From the NCBI RefSeq assembly GCF_000184745.1, contig NC_014931.1:2046001-2110000 (forward strand): DNA of 64,000 nt, given 5' to 3'. Positions 47,836-55,681 of this stretch are shown in pieces. The stretch comes from Variovorax paradoxus EPS. GTDB lineage: Bacteria; Pseudomonadota; Gammaproteobacteria; Burkholderiales; Burkholderiaceae_C. The translations under genes and the position numbers were made by a program. Under the pieces are notes generated by a model that saw only the letters and a list, made by a program, of their open reading frames with translations, was not told the DNA's origin and did not search any database. The stretch's first letter is position 1, and each line of letters begins with the position of its first letter.

Positions 47836-48822
47836 ATGAAGAGACGAGAGCTTCTTGCGACGGGCCTCGTGCTCGCCGCCACCGCGATGCTGCCCCTGCA
47901 TGCCTCGGCGCAAGCCGACGCATGGCCGCAGCAGAAACCCGTGACCATCATCGTGCCGTTCCCCGCCGGCGGCTCCACCGACATGGTGGCGCGCGCGCTG
48001 GCGCTGCAACTGCAGACCAGGCTCGGCGGCAGCTTCGTCGTCGACAACCGCCCGGGCGCCACGGGCACCATCGGCACCGGCTTCGTCAGGCGCGCACTGC
48101 CTGACGGCTACACGCTGCTGGTGTCGTCGCTCGGCGCCTTCGTCGTCACGCCGCACCTGCAGAAGAGCGTGCCCTACGACGCGACGAAGGACTTCGACTA
48201 CATCAGCGTGCCCGTGCAGGCGCCCAACGTGCTCGTCGCGAATGTCGCGCGGCCCGAGCACACCGTGGCCGACGTGCTCGCGCTCTTGCGCAAGACGCCG
48301 GGCAAGGTCTCGTTCGCGAGCTCGGGCAACGGCTCCTCCGATCACCTGTCGGCCGAACTCTTCTGGCAGCAGACCAAGACCGAAGGCGTGCACGTGCCCT
48401 ACAAGGGCGGCGCGCCGGCGGTGAACGACCTCTTGGGCAACCAGGTCGACTTCTCGTTCCAGAACGTGAATGCCGTGCTGCCGCACATCCGCGCGGGCAA
48501 GCTGCGCGCGATTGCCGTCACCGGCGACAAGCGCTCGCCCGTGCTGCCCGACGTGCCCACGCTGGCCGAGGCGGGCGTGAAGGGCGCGGAGGTCTATTCG
48601 TGGCAGGGCATGGCCGCGCCGAAGGGCCTGCCGCCTGCGCTGAAGAAGAAGCTGAGCGACGCGGTCATCGCCGCGATGCAGGACCCCGAGACGAAGAAGC
48701 GCATGCTCGACCAGGGCCTCGAAATCGTCGCGAGCACGCCCGAAGACTTCACCGCTTTCCAGTTGCGCGAATGGGCGCGCTGGAAGACATTGATCGACAC
48801 CCGCCACATCACTGCCGACTGA
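47836..48822 (+). CDS. Bug-family (TctC-like) periplasmic solute receptor
   Basis: Receptor of 328 residues with signal peptide (RRELLATGLVLAATAMLPLH-ASAQA). Bug motifs: VTIIVPFPAGGSTDMVARAL, VVDNRPGATGTIGTGFV and VHVPYKGGAPAVNDLLGNQV. ATG 47836 has GGGAGC/ACGG upstream and starts the signal peptide directly; a longer frame would overlap the lipoprotein gene. Fourth Bug gene of the uronate locus and the closest to gudD (15 bp upstream of it). Confidence 0.93.
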   Translation: MKRRELLATGLVLAATAMLPLHASAQADAWPQQKPVTIIVPFPAGGSTDMVARALALQLQTRLGGSFVVDNRPGATGTIGTGFVRRALPDGYTLLVSSLGAFVVTPHLQKSVPYDATKDFDYISVPVQAPNVLVANVARPEHTVADVLALLRKTPGKVSFASSGNGSSDHLSAELFWQQTKTEGVHVPYKGGAPAVNDLLGNQVDFSFQNVNAVLPHIRAGKLRAIAVTGDKRSPVLPDVPTLAEAGVKGAEVYSWQGMAAPKGLPPALKKKLSDAVIAAMQDPETKKRMLDQGLEIVASTPEDFTAFQLREWARWKTLIDTRHITAD

Positions 48823-48837
48823 GGCCCCAGCCCGAAG

Positions 48838-50196
48838 ATGACAAGTCCTGAATCCGTTTCCAAAGTCGTGTCGGGCGCGCCCGTCGTCACCGGCATGCGC
48901 GTGGTCCCCGTCGCGGGCCACGACAGCATGCTGATGAACCTGAGCGGCGCGCACGGCCCGTTCTTCACGCGCAACCTCTTGATCCTGACCGACAGCGCCG
49001 GCCACACCGGCGTGGGCGAAGTGCCGGGTGGCGAGAAGATCCGCCAGACGCTCGAAGACGCGCGCGACCTCATCGTCGGCCAACCCATCGGCCGCCACAA
49101 CGCGGTGCTCAACAGCCTGCGCAGCGCTTTCGCCGGCCGCGACAGCGGCGGCCGCGGCCAGCAGACCTTCGACCTGCGCGTGACCATCCATGCGGTCACC
49201 GCCGTCGAGGCCGCGCTGCTCGACCTGCTGGGCCAGTTCCTCGAAGTGCCCGTTGCGGCCCTGCTCGGCGAAGGCCAGCAGCGCGACGCGGTGCAGATGC
49301 TCGGCTACCTCTTCTACGTGGGCGACCGCACGAAGACCGACCTGGCGTACGAGACTGACCCGGGTGCGGACAACGACTGGTTCCGCCTGCGCCACGAAGA
49401 GGCGATGACGCCCGAGGCCATCGTGCGTCTCGCTGAAGCGACGCATGCGCGCTACGGCTTCACCGACTTCAAGTTGAAGGGCGGCGTGCTGCGCGGCGAG
49501 GAAGAAGTCGAAGCGATCCGCGCGCTGCACGAACGCTTTCCGAAGGCGCGCGTCACGCTCGATCCGAACGGCGGCTGGCTGCTGGCTGACGCGATCCGCC
49601 TGTGCCGTGACCTGCACGGCGTGATGGCCTATGCCGAAGACCCGTGCGGCGCCGAAGGCGTGTTCTCCGGCCGCGAAGTGATGGCCGAGTTCCGCCGCGC
49701 CACCGGCCTGCCGACCGCGACCAACATGGTCGCCACCGACTGGCGCGAGATGGTGCACAGCCTCTCGCTGCAGTCGGTCGACATTCCGCTGGCCGATCCG
49801 CATTTCTGGACCATGCAGGGCTCGGTGCGCGTGGCGCAGCTGTGCCAGGCCTGGGGCCTCACCTGGGGCTCGCATTCGAACAACCACTTCGACGTGTCGC
49901 TCGCGATGTTCACGCACGTGGCCGCTGCCGCACCCGGCAAGGTGACGGCCATCGACACGCACTGGATCTGGCAGGACGGCCAGCGCCTGACGAAGGCGCC
50001 GCTGCAGATCGAAGAGGGCTTCGTGAAGGTGCCGACGCGCGGTGGCCTCGGCATCGAACTCGACATGGCCGAAGTCGAAAAGGCGCACCAGCTCTACCTG
50101 AAGCACGGCTTGGGCGCGCGCAACGATGCGCAGGCCATGCAATACCTGATCCCCAATTGGACCTTCGACAACAAGCGGCCCTGCATGGTCCGCTGA
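48838..50196 (+). CDS. gudD: Glucarate dehydratase
   Basis: Enolase-superfamily enzyme of 452 residues that dehydrates D-glucarate to 5-keto-4-deoxy-D-glucarate. All catalytic residues of E. coli GudD are found at a constant offset of +7: Lys212 and Lys214 (FKLKGG), metal ligands Asp242 (LDPNGGW), Glu267 (AYAEDPC) and Asn296 (ATNMVAT), Asp320 (PLADPHF) and His346 (GSHSNNHF). The enzyme should therefore be active. It gives the locus a route for glucuronate-derived as well as galacturonate-derived acids. Confidence 0.96.
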   Translation: MTSPESVSKVVSGAPVVTGMRVVPVAGHDSMLMNLSGAHGPFFTRNLLILTDSAGHTGVGEVPGGEKIRQTLEDARDLIVGQPIGRHNAVLNSLRSAFAGRDSGGRGQQTFDLRVTIHAVTAVEAALLDLLGQFLEVPVAALLGEGQQRDAVQMLGYLFYVGDRTKTDLAYETDPGADNDWFRLRHEEAMTPEAIVRLAEATHARYGFTDFKLKGGVLRGEEEVEAIRALHERFPKARVTLDPNGGWLLADAIRLCRDLHGVMAYAEDPCGAEGVFSGREVMAEFRRATGLPTATNMVATDWREMVHSLSLQSVDIPLADPHFWTMQGSVRVAQLCQAWGLTWGSHSNNHFDVSLAMFTHVAAAAPGKVTAIDTHWIWQDGQRLTKAPLQIEEGFVKVPTRGGLGIELDMAEVEKAHQLYLKHGLGARNDAQAMQYLIPNWTFDNKRPCMVR

Positions 50197-50245
50197 GTGC
50201 CCGGTGCCTTTGCGCGTCGGCGGCTTCGACATCCCAGGAGACTGC

Positions 50246-51343
50246 ATGAACAACCACATGGATCGCCGTCGCCTGCTCCAGGCGGCCGCCGGCTCGGCAC
50301 TCGGCGCGGTGGCTGCCGCCGCGGGCGCCCAATCGTTTCCCTACAAGCCGCAGCAGCGCTACCCCGACCCGGCAGTGCTGATCCTCGATCCGAGCTTCGC
50401 CAAGTACCGCCTCTACAGCAGCACGCTCGAGCAGGTCGGCACGGGCATGCGCTGGGCCGAAGGTCCTGTGTACATGCCGCGCGAAGGCTGGCTGATCTGC
50501 AGCGACATCCCGAACAACCGGCTGATGCGCTACGAGGAAAAGACCGGCGAATTCAAGGTCCACAAGTCGAACGTCAATCACTGCAACGGCAATACGCGCG
50601 ACCGCCAGGGGCGCCTGATCAGTTGCGAGCATTCGCTGACGCGGCGCGTGGTGCGCACCGAGCACGACGGACGCATGACCGTGCTGGCCGACCGCTTCCA
50701 GGGCAAGCGGCTGAATGCGCCGAACGACGTGGTCGTGAAGTCGGACGACACCGTGTGGTTCACCGATCCGCTCTTCGGCATCTCGGGCACCTGGGAAGGC
50801 GACCGGGCCACGCCCGAGCAGGCGACGACCAACGTGTACCGGCTCGCGCCCGACGGCCAGCTCTCGGCAGTGATCACCGACCTCGTCAACCCGAACGGCC
50901 TGGCCTTCTCGCCGGACGAAAAAAAGCTCTACGTCATCGAATGGAAGGGCACGCCCAACCGCAGCCTCTGGAGCTACGACGTGGCGGCCGACGGCAGCGT
51001 GTCGAACAAGGCCAAGCTGATCGACGGCGTGGGCGCGGCCGCGCTCGACGGTTTTCGTGTCGACCGCGACGGCAATATCTGGATGGGCTGGGGCTGGAAC
51101 GGCGCGTTGGCGTCCGAGCCCACCGATGCCGGCAACGGCATGAAGGTCTATCAGCCGCTCGCGAAGTCCGAAGACCTCGATGGCGTCAAGATCTTCAACT
51201 CGCAGGGAAAGCCCATCGGTTTCATCCGCCTGCCCGAGCGCTGCGCTAACCTCACGTTCGGTGGCCCGAAGAACAATCGCCTCTACATGGCGGCCAGCCA
51301 TTCGCTGTACGCCCTCTACGTGGAGTCCGAAGGCGCCACCTAG
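50246..51343 (+). CDS. Exported SMP-30/gluconolactonase-family protein (Tat signal)
   Basis: Protein of 365 residues. The N-terminus MDRRRLLQAAAGSALGAVAA then AAAGAQS is a twin-arginine signal, so it should be folded in the cytosol and exported. The propeller has GMRWAEGPVYMPREGWLICS (metal Glu), KRLNAPNDVVVKSDDTVWFT and [20 protein letters not shown] (metal Asn). It probably hydrolyses a sugar lactone in the periplasm. CAGGAG upstream supports ATG 50246; ATG 50258 is possible. It sits between gudD and the aldehyde dehydrogenase. Confidence 0.9.
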   Translation: MNNHMDRRRLLQAAAGSALGAVAAAAGAQSFPYKPQQRYPDPAVLILDPSFAKYRLYSSTLEQVGTGMRWAEGPVYMPREGWLICSDIPNNRLMRYEEKTGEFKVHKSNVNHCNGNTRDRQGRLISCEHSLTRRVVRTEHDGRMTVLADRFQGKRLNAPNDVVVKSDDTVWFTDPLFGISGTWEGDRATPEQATTNVYRLAPDGQLSAVITDLVNPNGLAFSPDEKKLYVIEWKGTPNRSLWSYDVAADGSVSNKAKLIDGVGAAALDGFRVDRDGNIWMGWGWNGALASEPTDAGNGMKVYQPLAKSEDLDGVKIFNSQGKPIGFIRLPERCANLTFGGPKNNRLYMAASHSLYALYVESEGAT

Positions 51344-51397
51344 CCGCCGGACTTCAGAAAAACCATCACCGCAACAGACAAACAAAGGACATCGACG

Positions 51398-52834
51398 ATG
51401 ACTGAATTCAACAACCTCATCAATGGCGAATGGCTGGCTGGCAAGAGCTACAGCCCCAACGTCAACCCCAGCAACCTGGCCGACGTGCTGGGCCAGTACA
51501 CGCAGGGCGATGCAGCGCATGTCGATGCCGCCGTGGCTGCTGCCACCGCAGCCTTCCCGGCATGGGCCACGGGCAGCATCCAGGCACGCTCGGACGCGCT
51601 CGACAAGATCGGCACCGAAATCCTCGCGCGCAAGGAAGAGCTCGGCACGCTGCTCGCGCGCGAAGAAGGCAAGACCAAGGCCGAAGGCATCGGCGAGGCC
51701 ACGCGCGCGGGCCAGATCTTCAAGTTCTTCGCGGGCGAGTGCCTGCGTCTTTCGGGCGAACTGCTCCCCTCGGTGCGCCCGAACATCGGCGTGGAAATCA
51801 CGCGTGAGCCGGTCGGCGTGGTCGGCCTCATCACGCCGTGGAACTTTCCCATCGCCATTCCCGCCTGGAAGATCGCGCCCGCGCTCGCCTTTGGCAACTG
51901 CGTGGTGCTCAAGCCCGCGGACCTCGTGCCGGGCAGCGCCTGGGCGCTGAGTGAAATCATCAGCCGCTCCGGCATTCCGGCCGGCGTGTTCAACCTCGTG
52001 ATGGGCCGCGGCAGCGTGATCGGCGAGGCGCTGGTCAGCCACCCCGGCATTCATGCGATCAGCTTCACCGGCTCGGTGGGCGTGGGCCGCAACATCGCGA
52101 TCCAGTGCGTCACCAACCACAAGAAGGTGCAGCTCGAAATGGGCGGCAAGAACCCGCAAATCGTCCTCGACGACGCCGATCTCGCGCAGGCCGTGGAGCT
52201 CAGCGTGCAGAGCGCGTTCTATTCGACCGGCCAGCGCTGCACCGCATCGAGCCGCCTGATCGTGACCGAAGGCATCTACCCGAAGTTCATCGAGGCGATG
52301 AAGACGCGCATGGCCAAGATCAAGGTCGGCGACGCGTTGGCGCAGGGCACCGACGTGGGCCCGGTCTCCTCGAAGTCGCAGCTCAACCAGGACATGGAAT
52401 ACATCGCCATCGGCAAGGGCGAAGGCGCCACGCTGGCAGCCGGCGGTGAACTCTTGAAGCTGGAGACCGACGGCTACTACATGTCGCCCGCGCTCTTCAG
52501 CGAATCGGCGGCCGGCATGCGCATCAACAAGGAAGAAATCTTCGGCCCGGTCGCGAGCGTGATCCGCGTGAAGAACTACGAAGAAGCGCTGGCCACGGCC
52601 AACGACACCGAGTTCGGCCTCTCCGCCGGCATCGCGACGACTTCGCTCAAGTACGCGACGCACTTCAAGCGCCACAGCCAGGCTGGCATGGTGATGGTCA
52701 ACCTGCCGACGGCCGGTGTGGACTATCACGTGCCGTTCGGTGGCCGCAAGGGTTCGAGCTACGGCCCGCGCGAGCAGGGCAAGTACGCGCAGGAGTTCTT
52801 CACCACGGTGAAGACGGCCTACACGCTGGCCTGA
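51398..52834 (+). CDS. Aldehyde dehydrogenase, probable 2-oxoglutarate semialdehyde dehydrogenase
   Basis: NAD(P)-dependent enzyme of 478 residues. Catalytic Cys281 (GQRCTASSR), Glu247 (QLEMGGKNPQ) and Asn149 (TPWNFPIAIP) are in place, along with SFTGSVGVGRNI. As the last gene of the rightward arm it would oxidise the KdgD product, 2-oxoglutarate semialdehyde, to 2-oxoglutarate, which enters the TCA cycle. Family sequence alone does not separate this from other semialdehyde dehydrogenases; the assignment rests on the pathway context. Confidence 0.92.
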   Translation: MTEFNNLINGEWLAGKSYSPNVNPSNLADVLGQYTQGDAAHVDAAVAAATAAFPAWATGSIQARSDALDKIGTEILARKEELGTLLAREEGKTKAEGIGEATRAGQIFKFFAGECLRLSGELLPSVRPNIGVEITREPVGVVGLITPWNFPIAIPAWKIAPALAFGNCVVLKPADLVPGSAWALSEIISRSGIPAGVFNLVMGRGSVIGEALVSHPGIHAISFTGSVGVGRNIAIQCVTNHKKVQLEMGGKNPQIVLDDADLAQAVELSVQSAFYSTGQRCTASSRLIVTEGIYPKFIEAMKTRMAKIKVGDALAQGTDVGPVSSKSQLNQDMEYIAIGKGEGATLAAGGELLKLETDGYYMSPALFSESAAGMRINKEEIFGPVASVIRVKNYEEALATANDTEFGLSAGIATTSLKYATHFKRHSQAGMVMVNLPTAGVDYHVPFGGRKGSSYGPREQGKYAQEFFTTVKTAYTLA

Positions 52835-52843
52835 TCCGCAAAA

Positions 52844-52903
52844 CCGTTCGGGCTGAGCCTGTCGAAGCCTCGCGCGGCGCTTCGACAGGCTCAGCGTGAA
52901 CGG
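52844..52903. terminator. Large inverted repeat after the aldehyde dehydrogenase gene
   Basis: Two 25-base arms (52844-52868 and 52879-52903), each containing GCTGAGCCTGTCGAAGC or its complement, pair with two mismatches around a 10-base loop. It lies 10 bp after the stop of the rightward arm and 20 bp before the end of the convergent ABC gene, so it may terminate both. The arms are of a kind I know as dispersed in many proteobacteria, so it is also a repeat element. Confidence 0.75.
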
Positions 52904-52923
52904 CTAGGGGCGGCGCGACTGCC

Positions 52924-54480
52924 TCATTGCGGAAGCGAAGATGGCGGTGCGCGTCGGCGACGGCGCATCGTCCACTCGATCAGTTCGAAGATCCCTTCGC
53001 TGATCAACGCCATCGCCGCAGCCGGCAGTGCGCCGGCCAGCAGCAGTTCGCGGTCATTCAGTGCGAGGCCGGTCACGATGCGCTCGCCGAATCCACCTGC
53101 GCCGATGAATGCCGCAATCGTCGCCGTACCGATGGCAATCGCGGTGGCCGTGCGCACGCCCGCCAACAGCGTAGGCAGCGCCAGCGGCAGCAGCACGAGC
53201 TGAAGGCTCTGCGGCGGCGTCATGCCGAGCGCGGTGCCCGCGAGCCGCAGCCCGTTCGGCACTTCGGCCAGACCCGTCACCGTGTTGCGCATGATCGGCA
53301 GCAGCGAGTAGAGGGTGAGCGCGATCAAGGCCGGCAGCGCACCGATCGCGCCGAGCATCGAAATCAACACCGCCAACAGCGCCAGCGAAGGCACCGTCTG
53401 CATCAGGCTCGCGATGCCGAGCACCACGGCACGCAGCCGCACATGCGAGAACACGAGGATCGCGATCGGCACGCCGATCAGGATCGCGATGCCCACCGAC
53501 ACTGCCACCAGCAGCAGGTGCTGGCGCGCGAGCTTCCAGAGGTCGGGGCCGAAGAGCTTGGCGGTGAAGCCGCGGCGGGTGTCCTGCGCTGGCGCCGCTC
53601 CTGTCTTGCCGGTGCCGGCGATGAAGTCGCGCGCGATCACGTCGAAGGGCACGCTCTGCAGTTCGGCGCGTGCGTTCATGGCGATCATCGCGTGCTCGTC
53701 GACCTTGCCTTCGAGCGTCTGCAGCGCGGCCCATGCTTTCGGCAGCCTCGTGGGCAGATCGAGCTTGTAAAGCACCACCGCGTCGTAGCGCGGAAAGTAC
53801 CGCCGGTCGTCCTCCAGCACGCGAAGGCCCAGGTGATCGATCTTCGCGTCGGTGGTGTAGATGTCGATCGCATCGATCTGCTTGGCGGCCACCGCTTCAT
53901 ACGCCAAGCCATGGTCGAGGCCGGTCGGCGTTTGCGTGAACCCGTAGCGAGCGGCCAGGCCCTTCCAGCCATCGGCACGGCCGAGGAATTCGTTCGAAAG
54001 GCCGAGCTTGAGTTCGGGGTGCTTCGCAAGATCGCTCAGCGTGCGAAGCCCGAGCCGCTCCGCATCGGCCGCACGCACGGCCAGCGCATAGCCGTCGTTG
54101 AAGCCCAGCGGAATCGCCACGCCCAAACCCATCGGCGCAAGCGCTGCGTTCATCGCCTCGCGTGTGTCCGCCGGCGAGCCCTTGAGGATTTCGAGCGCGA
54201 TGGTGCCGGTGTACTCGGCATAGAGATCGATGGCGCCCGAGCGCAGCGCTTCGTAGACGATGGCCGTGTTGCCCAGCCCCTGCCGCACGACGGGCGGCGA
54301 CGCGGTATGCGGCGCCGCCGTCTGCGCGAGCAGCTCGGCGAGGATGTACGACTCGGTGAAGCGCTTGGAGCCGACGCGCAGCGCCTCGTCCGCGGCCTGC
54401 GCGGGGCCGGAGACCGCGGCCATCCAGGCCATCGAGAACAACAGGGCGGCGCGCCAGAGGCGGCGGGGCAGGTGCAGCAT
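52924..54480 (-). CDS. Fused ABC substrate-binding protein/permease, osmoprotectant (OpuC/OsmF) type
   Basis: Protein of 518 residues joining two ABC subunits. A signal peptide ends near residue 29 (SGPAQA-A). The OpuAC-like binding domain follows (ALRVGSKRFTESYILAELLA through DFIAGTG, about 30-305). The permease domain (about 315-505) has LMQTVPSLALLAVLISMLGA and the EAA-like loop IMRNTVTGLAEVPNGLRLAG. Other species encode such pairs as separate or fused genes for glycine betaine, choline or carnitine. No ABC ATPase lies beside it, so a partner must be elsewhere. Confidence 0.88.
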   Translation of the reverse strand: MLHLPRRLWRAALLFSMAWMAAVSGPAQAADEALRVGSKRFTESYILAELLAQTAAPHTASPPVVRQGLGNTAIVYEALRSGAIDLYAEYTGTIALEILKGSPADTREAMNAALAPMGLGVAIPLGFNDGYALAVRAADAERLGLRTLSDLAKHPELKLGLSNEFLGRADGWKGLAARYGFTQTPTGLDHGLAYEAVAAKQIDAIDIYTTDAKIDHLGLRVLEDDRRYFPRYDAVVLYKLDLPTRLPKAWAALQTLEGKVDEHAMIAMNARAELQSVPFDVIARDFIAGTGKTGAAPAQDTRRGFTAKLFGPDLWKLARQHLLLVAVSVGIAILIGVPIAILVFSHVRLRAVVLGIASLMQTVPSLALLAVLISMLGAIGALPALIALTLYSLLPIMRNTVTGLAEVPNGLRLAGTALGMTPPQSLQLVLLPLALPTLLAGVRTATAIAIGTATIAAFIGAGGFGERIVTGLALNDRELLLAGALPAAAMALISEGIFELIEWTMRRRRRAPPSSLPQ

Positions 54481-54589
54481 CGGGGCAGTGTATAGAGAAC
54501 ACCTCGTTCGGCGTACCCGCCGCTCTCCTACACGCCGTGGTGTGCGGAGCCGATGCATGCCAGGGCGCGCGCGGGCCATAGTGAATGCC

Positions 54590-55681
54590 ATGAAGCCCAA
54601 GACCGCCAAGAAGAAATCGACCCGCACCTCGAAAGAGGATCTGCCCGGCCCCGACGTTCACGGACTGCGCGAGTTGCCCGGTCTGACGGTCGAGGGCTAC
54701 AGCCTCCAGCTACGCGACAAGGACGGCTTCGTCGGCGACCAGGCCAGCCAGACGGCTTTCAGGGAACTGCTCGAACGCTGGCGCAAGCGCAGCCGCAAGA
54801 ACAACGGCAAGGACCCGCTCGGCGGCCAGCACTCGCGCGATCTCAGCAAGCGCGAACTCGACCTCGCGTTGCAGGAAAAAAAGGAGTTCGACGCCGGCTA
54901 CGTGATGCACGCGGCCGTCTCGGAATTTTCGGAAGAGCTGGCCTCGGTGATCCAGCGCTTCTTGCGCCAGCCTTCATGGCACAACGTGCAGCGAATCGTC
55001 GTCGGCGGCGGCTTTCCGGAGAGCCATGTGGGCGAGCGGGCGGTTCTGCAGACCGGGGCCATCCTCGAAGACCTGGGCGTCCATGTGCAGCTCGGGCGCC
55101 TCTCGCACAACGTCGACGACGGCGGCCTGATCGGCTGGGTGCACCTGGCGCCGCGCGAGATGCTCAAAGGGCACGACGCCATCCTCGCGGTGGACATCGG
55201 CGGCACCAACGTGCGCTGCGGCATCGTCAAGACCCGCCACCGCAAGGCGCGCGACTTCTCGCTCGCGAAGGTGGTGCGGCGCGAGAAATGGCGCCATGCG
55301 GACGACGAGCCGAACCGCAGCAACATGGTCGAGCACATCGCCGACATGCTCGAGGACATGGTGCGCTACAGCGAGCGCAAGAAGATCCGGCTCGCGCCCT
55401 TCATCGGCATCGGCTGCCCCGGGCTCATACGCCCCGACGGCTCGATCGCTCGCGGCGCGCAGAACCTGCCGGGCGACTGGGAAAGCCACGCCTTCCATCT
55501 GCCGAGCGCACTGTGGCGCCGCATGCCGATGATCGGCTCCGGCCCCACGCTGGTGCTGATGCACAACGACGCCGTCGTGCAGGGTCTGAGCGAGCTGCCC
55601 TTCATGCGCGACGTGCAGCACTGGGGCGTGCTGACGATCGGCACCGGGCTCGGAAACGCGAGCTTCACGAACCGGCGCTGA
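54590..55681 (+). CDS. ROK-superfamily protein with circularly permuted motif order
   Basis: Protein of 363 residues. The ROK ATP-binding motif AILAVDIGGTNVRCGIV is at residues 197-213, not at the N-terminus. After it come GIGCPGLIRPDGS, the MHNDAVVQGL region and finally TIGTGLGNASFT, where the chain ends. The element that normally closes a ROK protein (QRIVVGGGFPESHVGERAVL and then DDGGLIGWVHLAP) instead lies at residues 134-188, before the ATP motif. A basic N-terminal tail (KPKTAKKKSTRTSKED) precedes all. Sugar-kinase or regulator activity is unproven. GTG 54581 is an alternative start. Confidence 0.8.
   Translation: MKPKTAKKKSTRTSKEDLPGPDVHGLRELPGLTVEGYSLQLRDKDGFVGDQASQTAFRELLERWRKRSRKNNGKDPLGGQHSRDLSKRELDLALQEKKEFDAGYVMHAAVSEFSEELASVIQRFLRQPSWHNVQRIVVGGGFPESHVGERAVLQTGAILEDLGVHVQLGRLSHNVDDGGLIGWVHLAPREMLKGHDAILAVDIGGTNVRCGIVKTRHRKARDFSLAKVVRREKWRHADDEPNRSNMVEHIADMLEDMVRYSERKKIRLAPFIGIGCPGLIRPDGSIARGAQNLPGDWESHAFHLPSALWRRMPMIGSGPTLVLMHNDAVVQGLSELPFMRDVQHWGVLTIGTGLGNASFTNRR

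Noticed and set aside
48600..52729. Long minus-strand frames opposite gudD, the Tat lactonase and the aldehyde dehydrogenase
   Set aside because: The plus-strand genes have every catalytic residue; the opposite frames do not resemble proteins.
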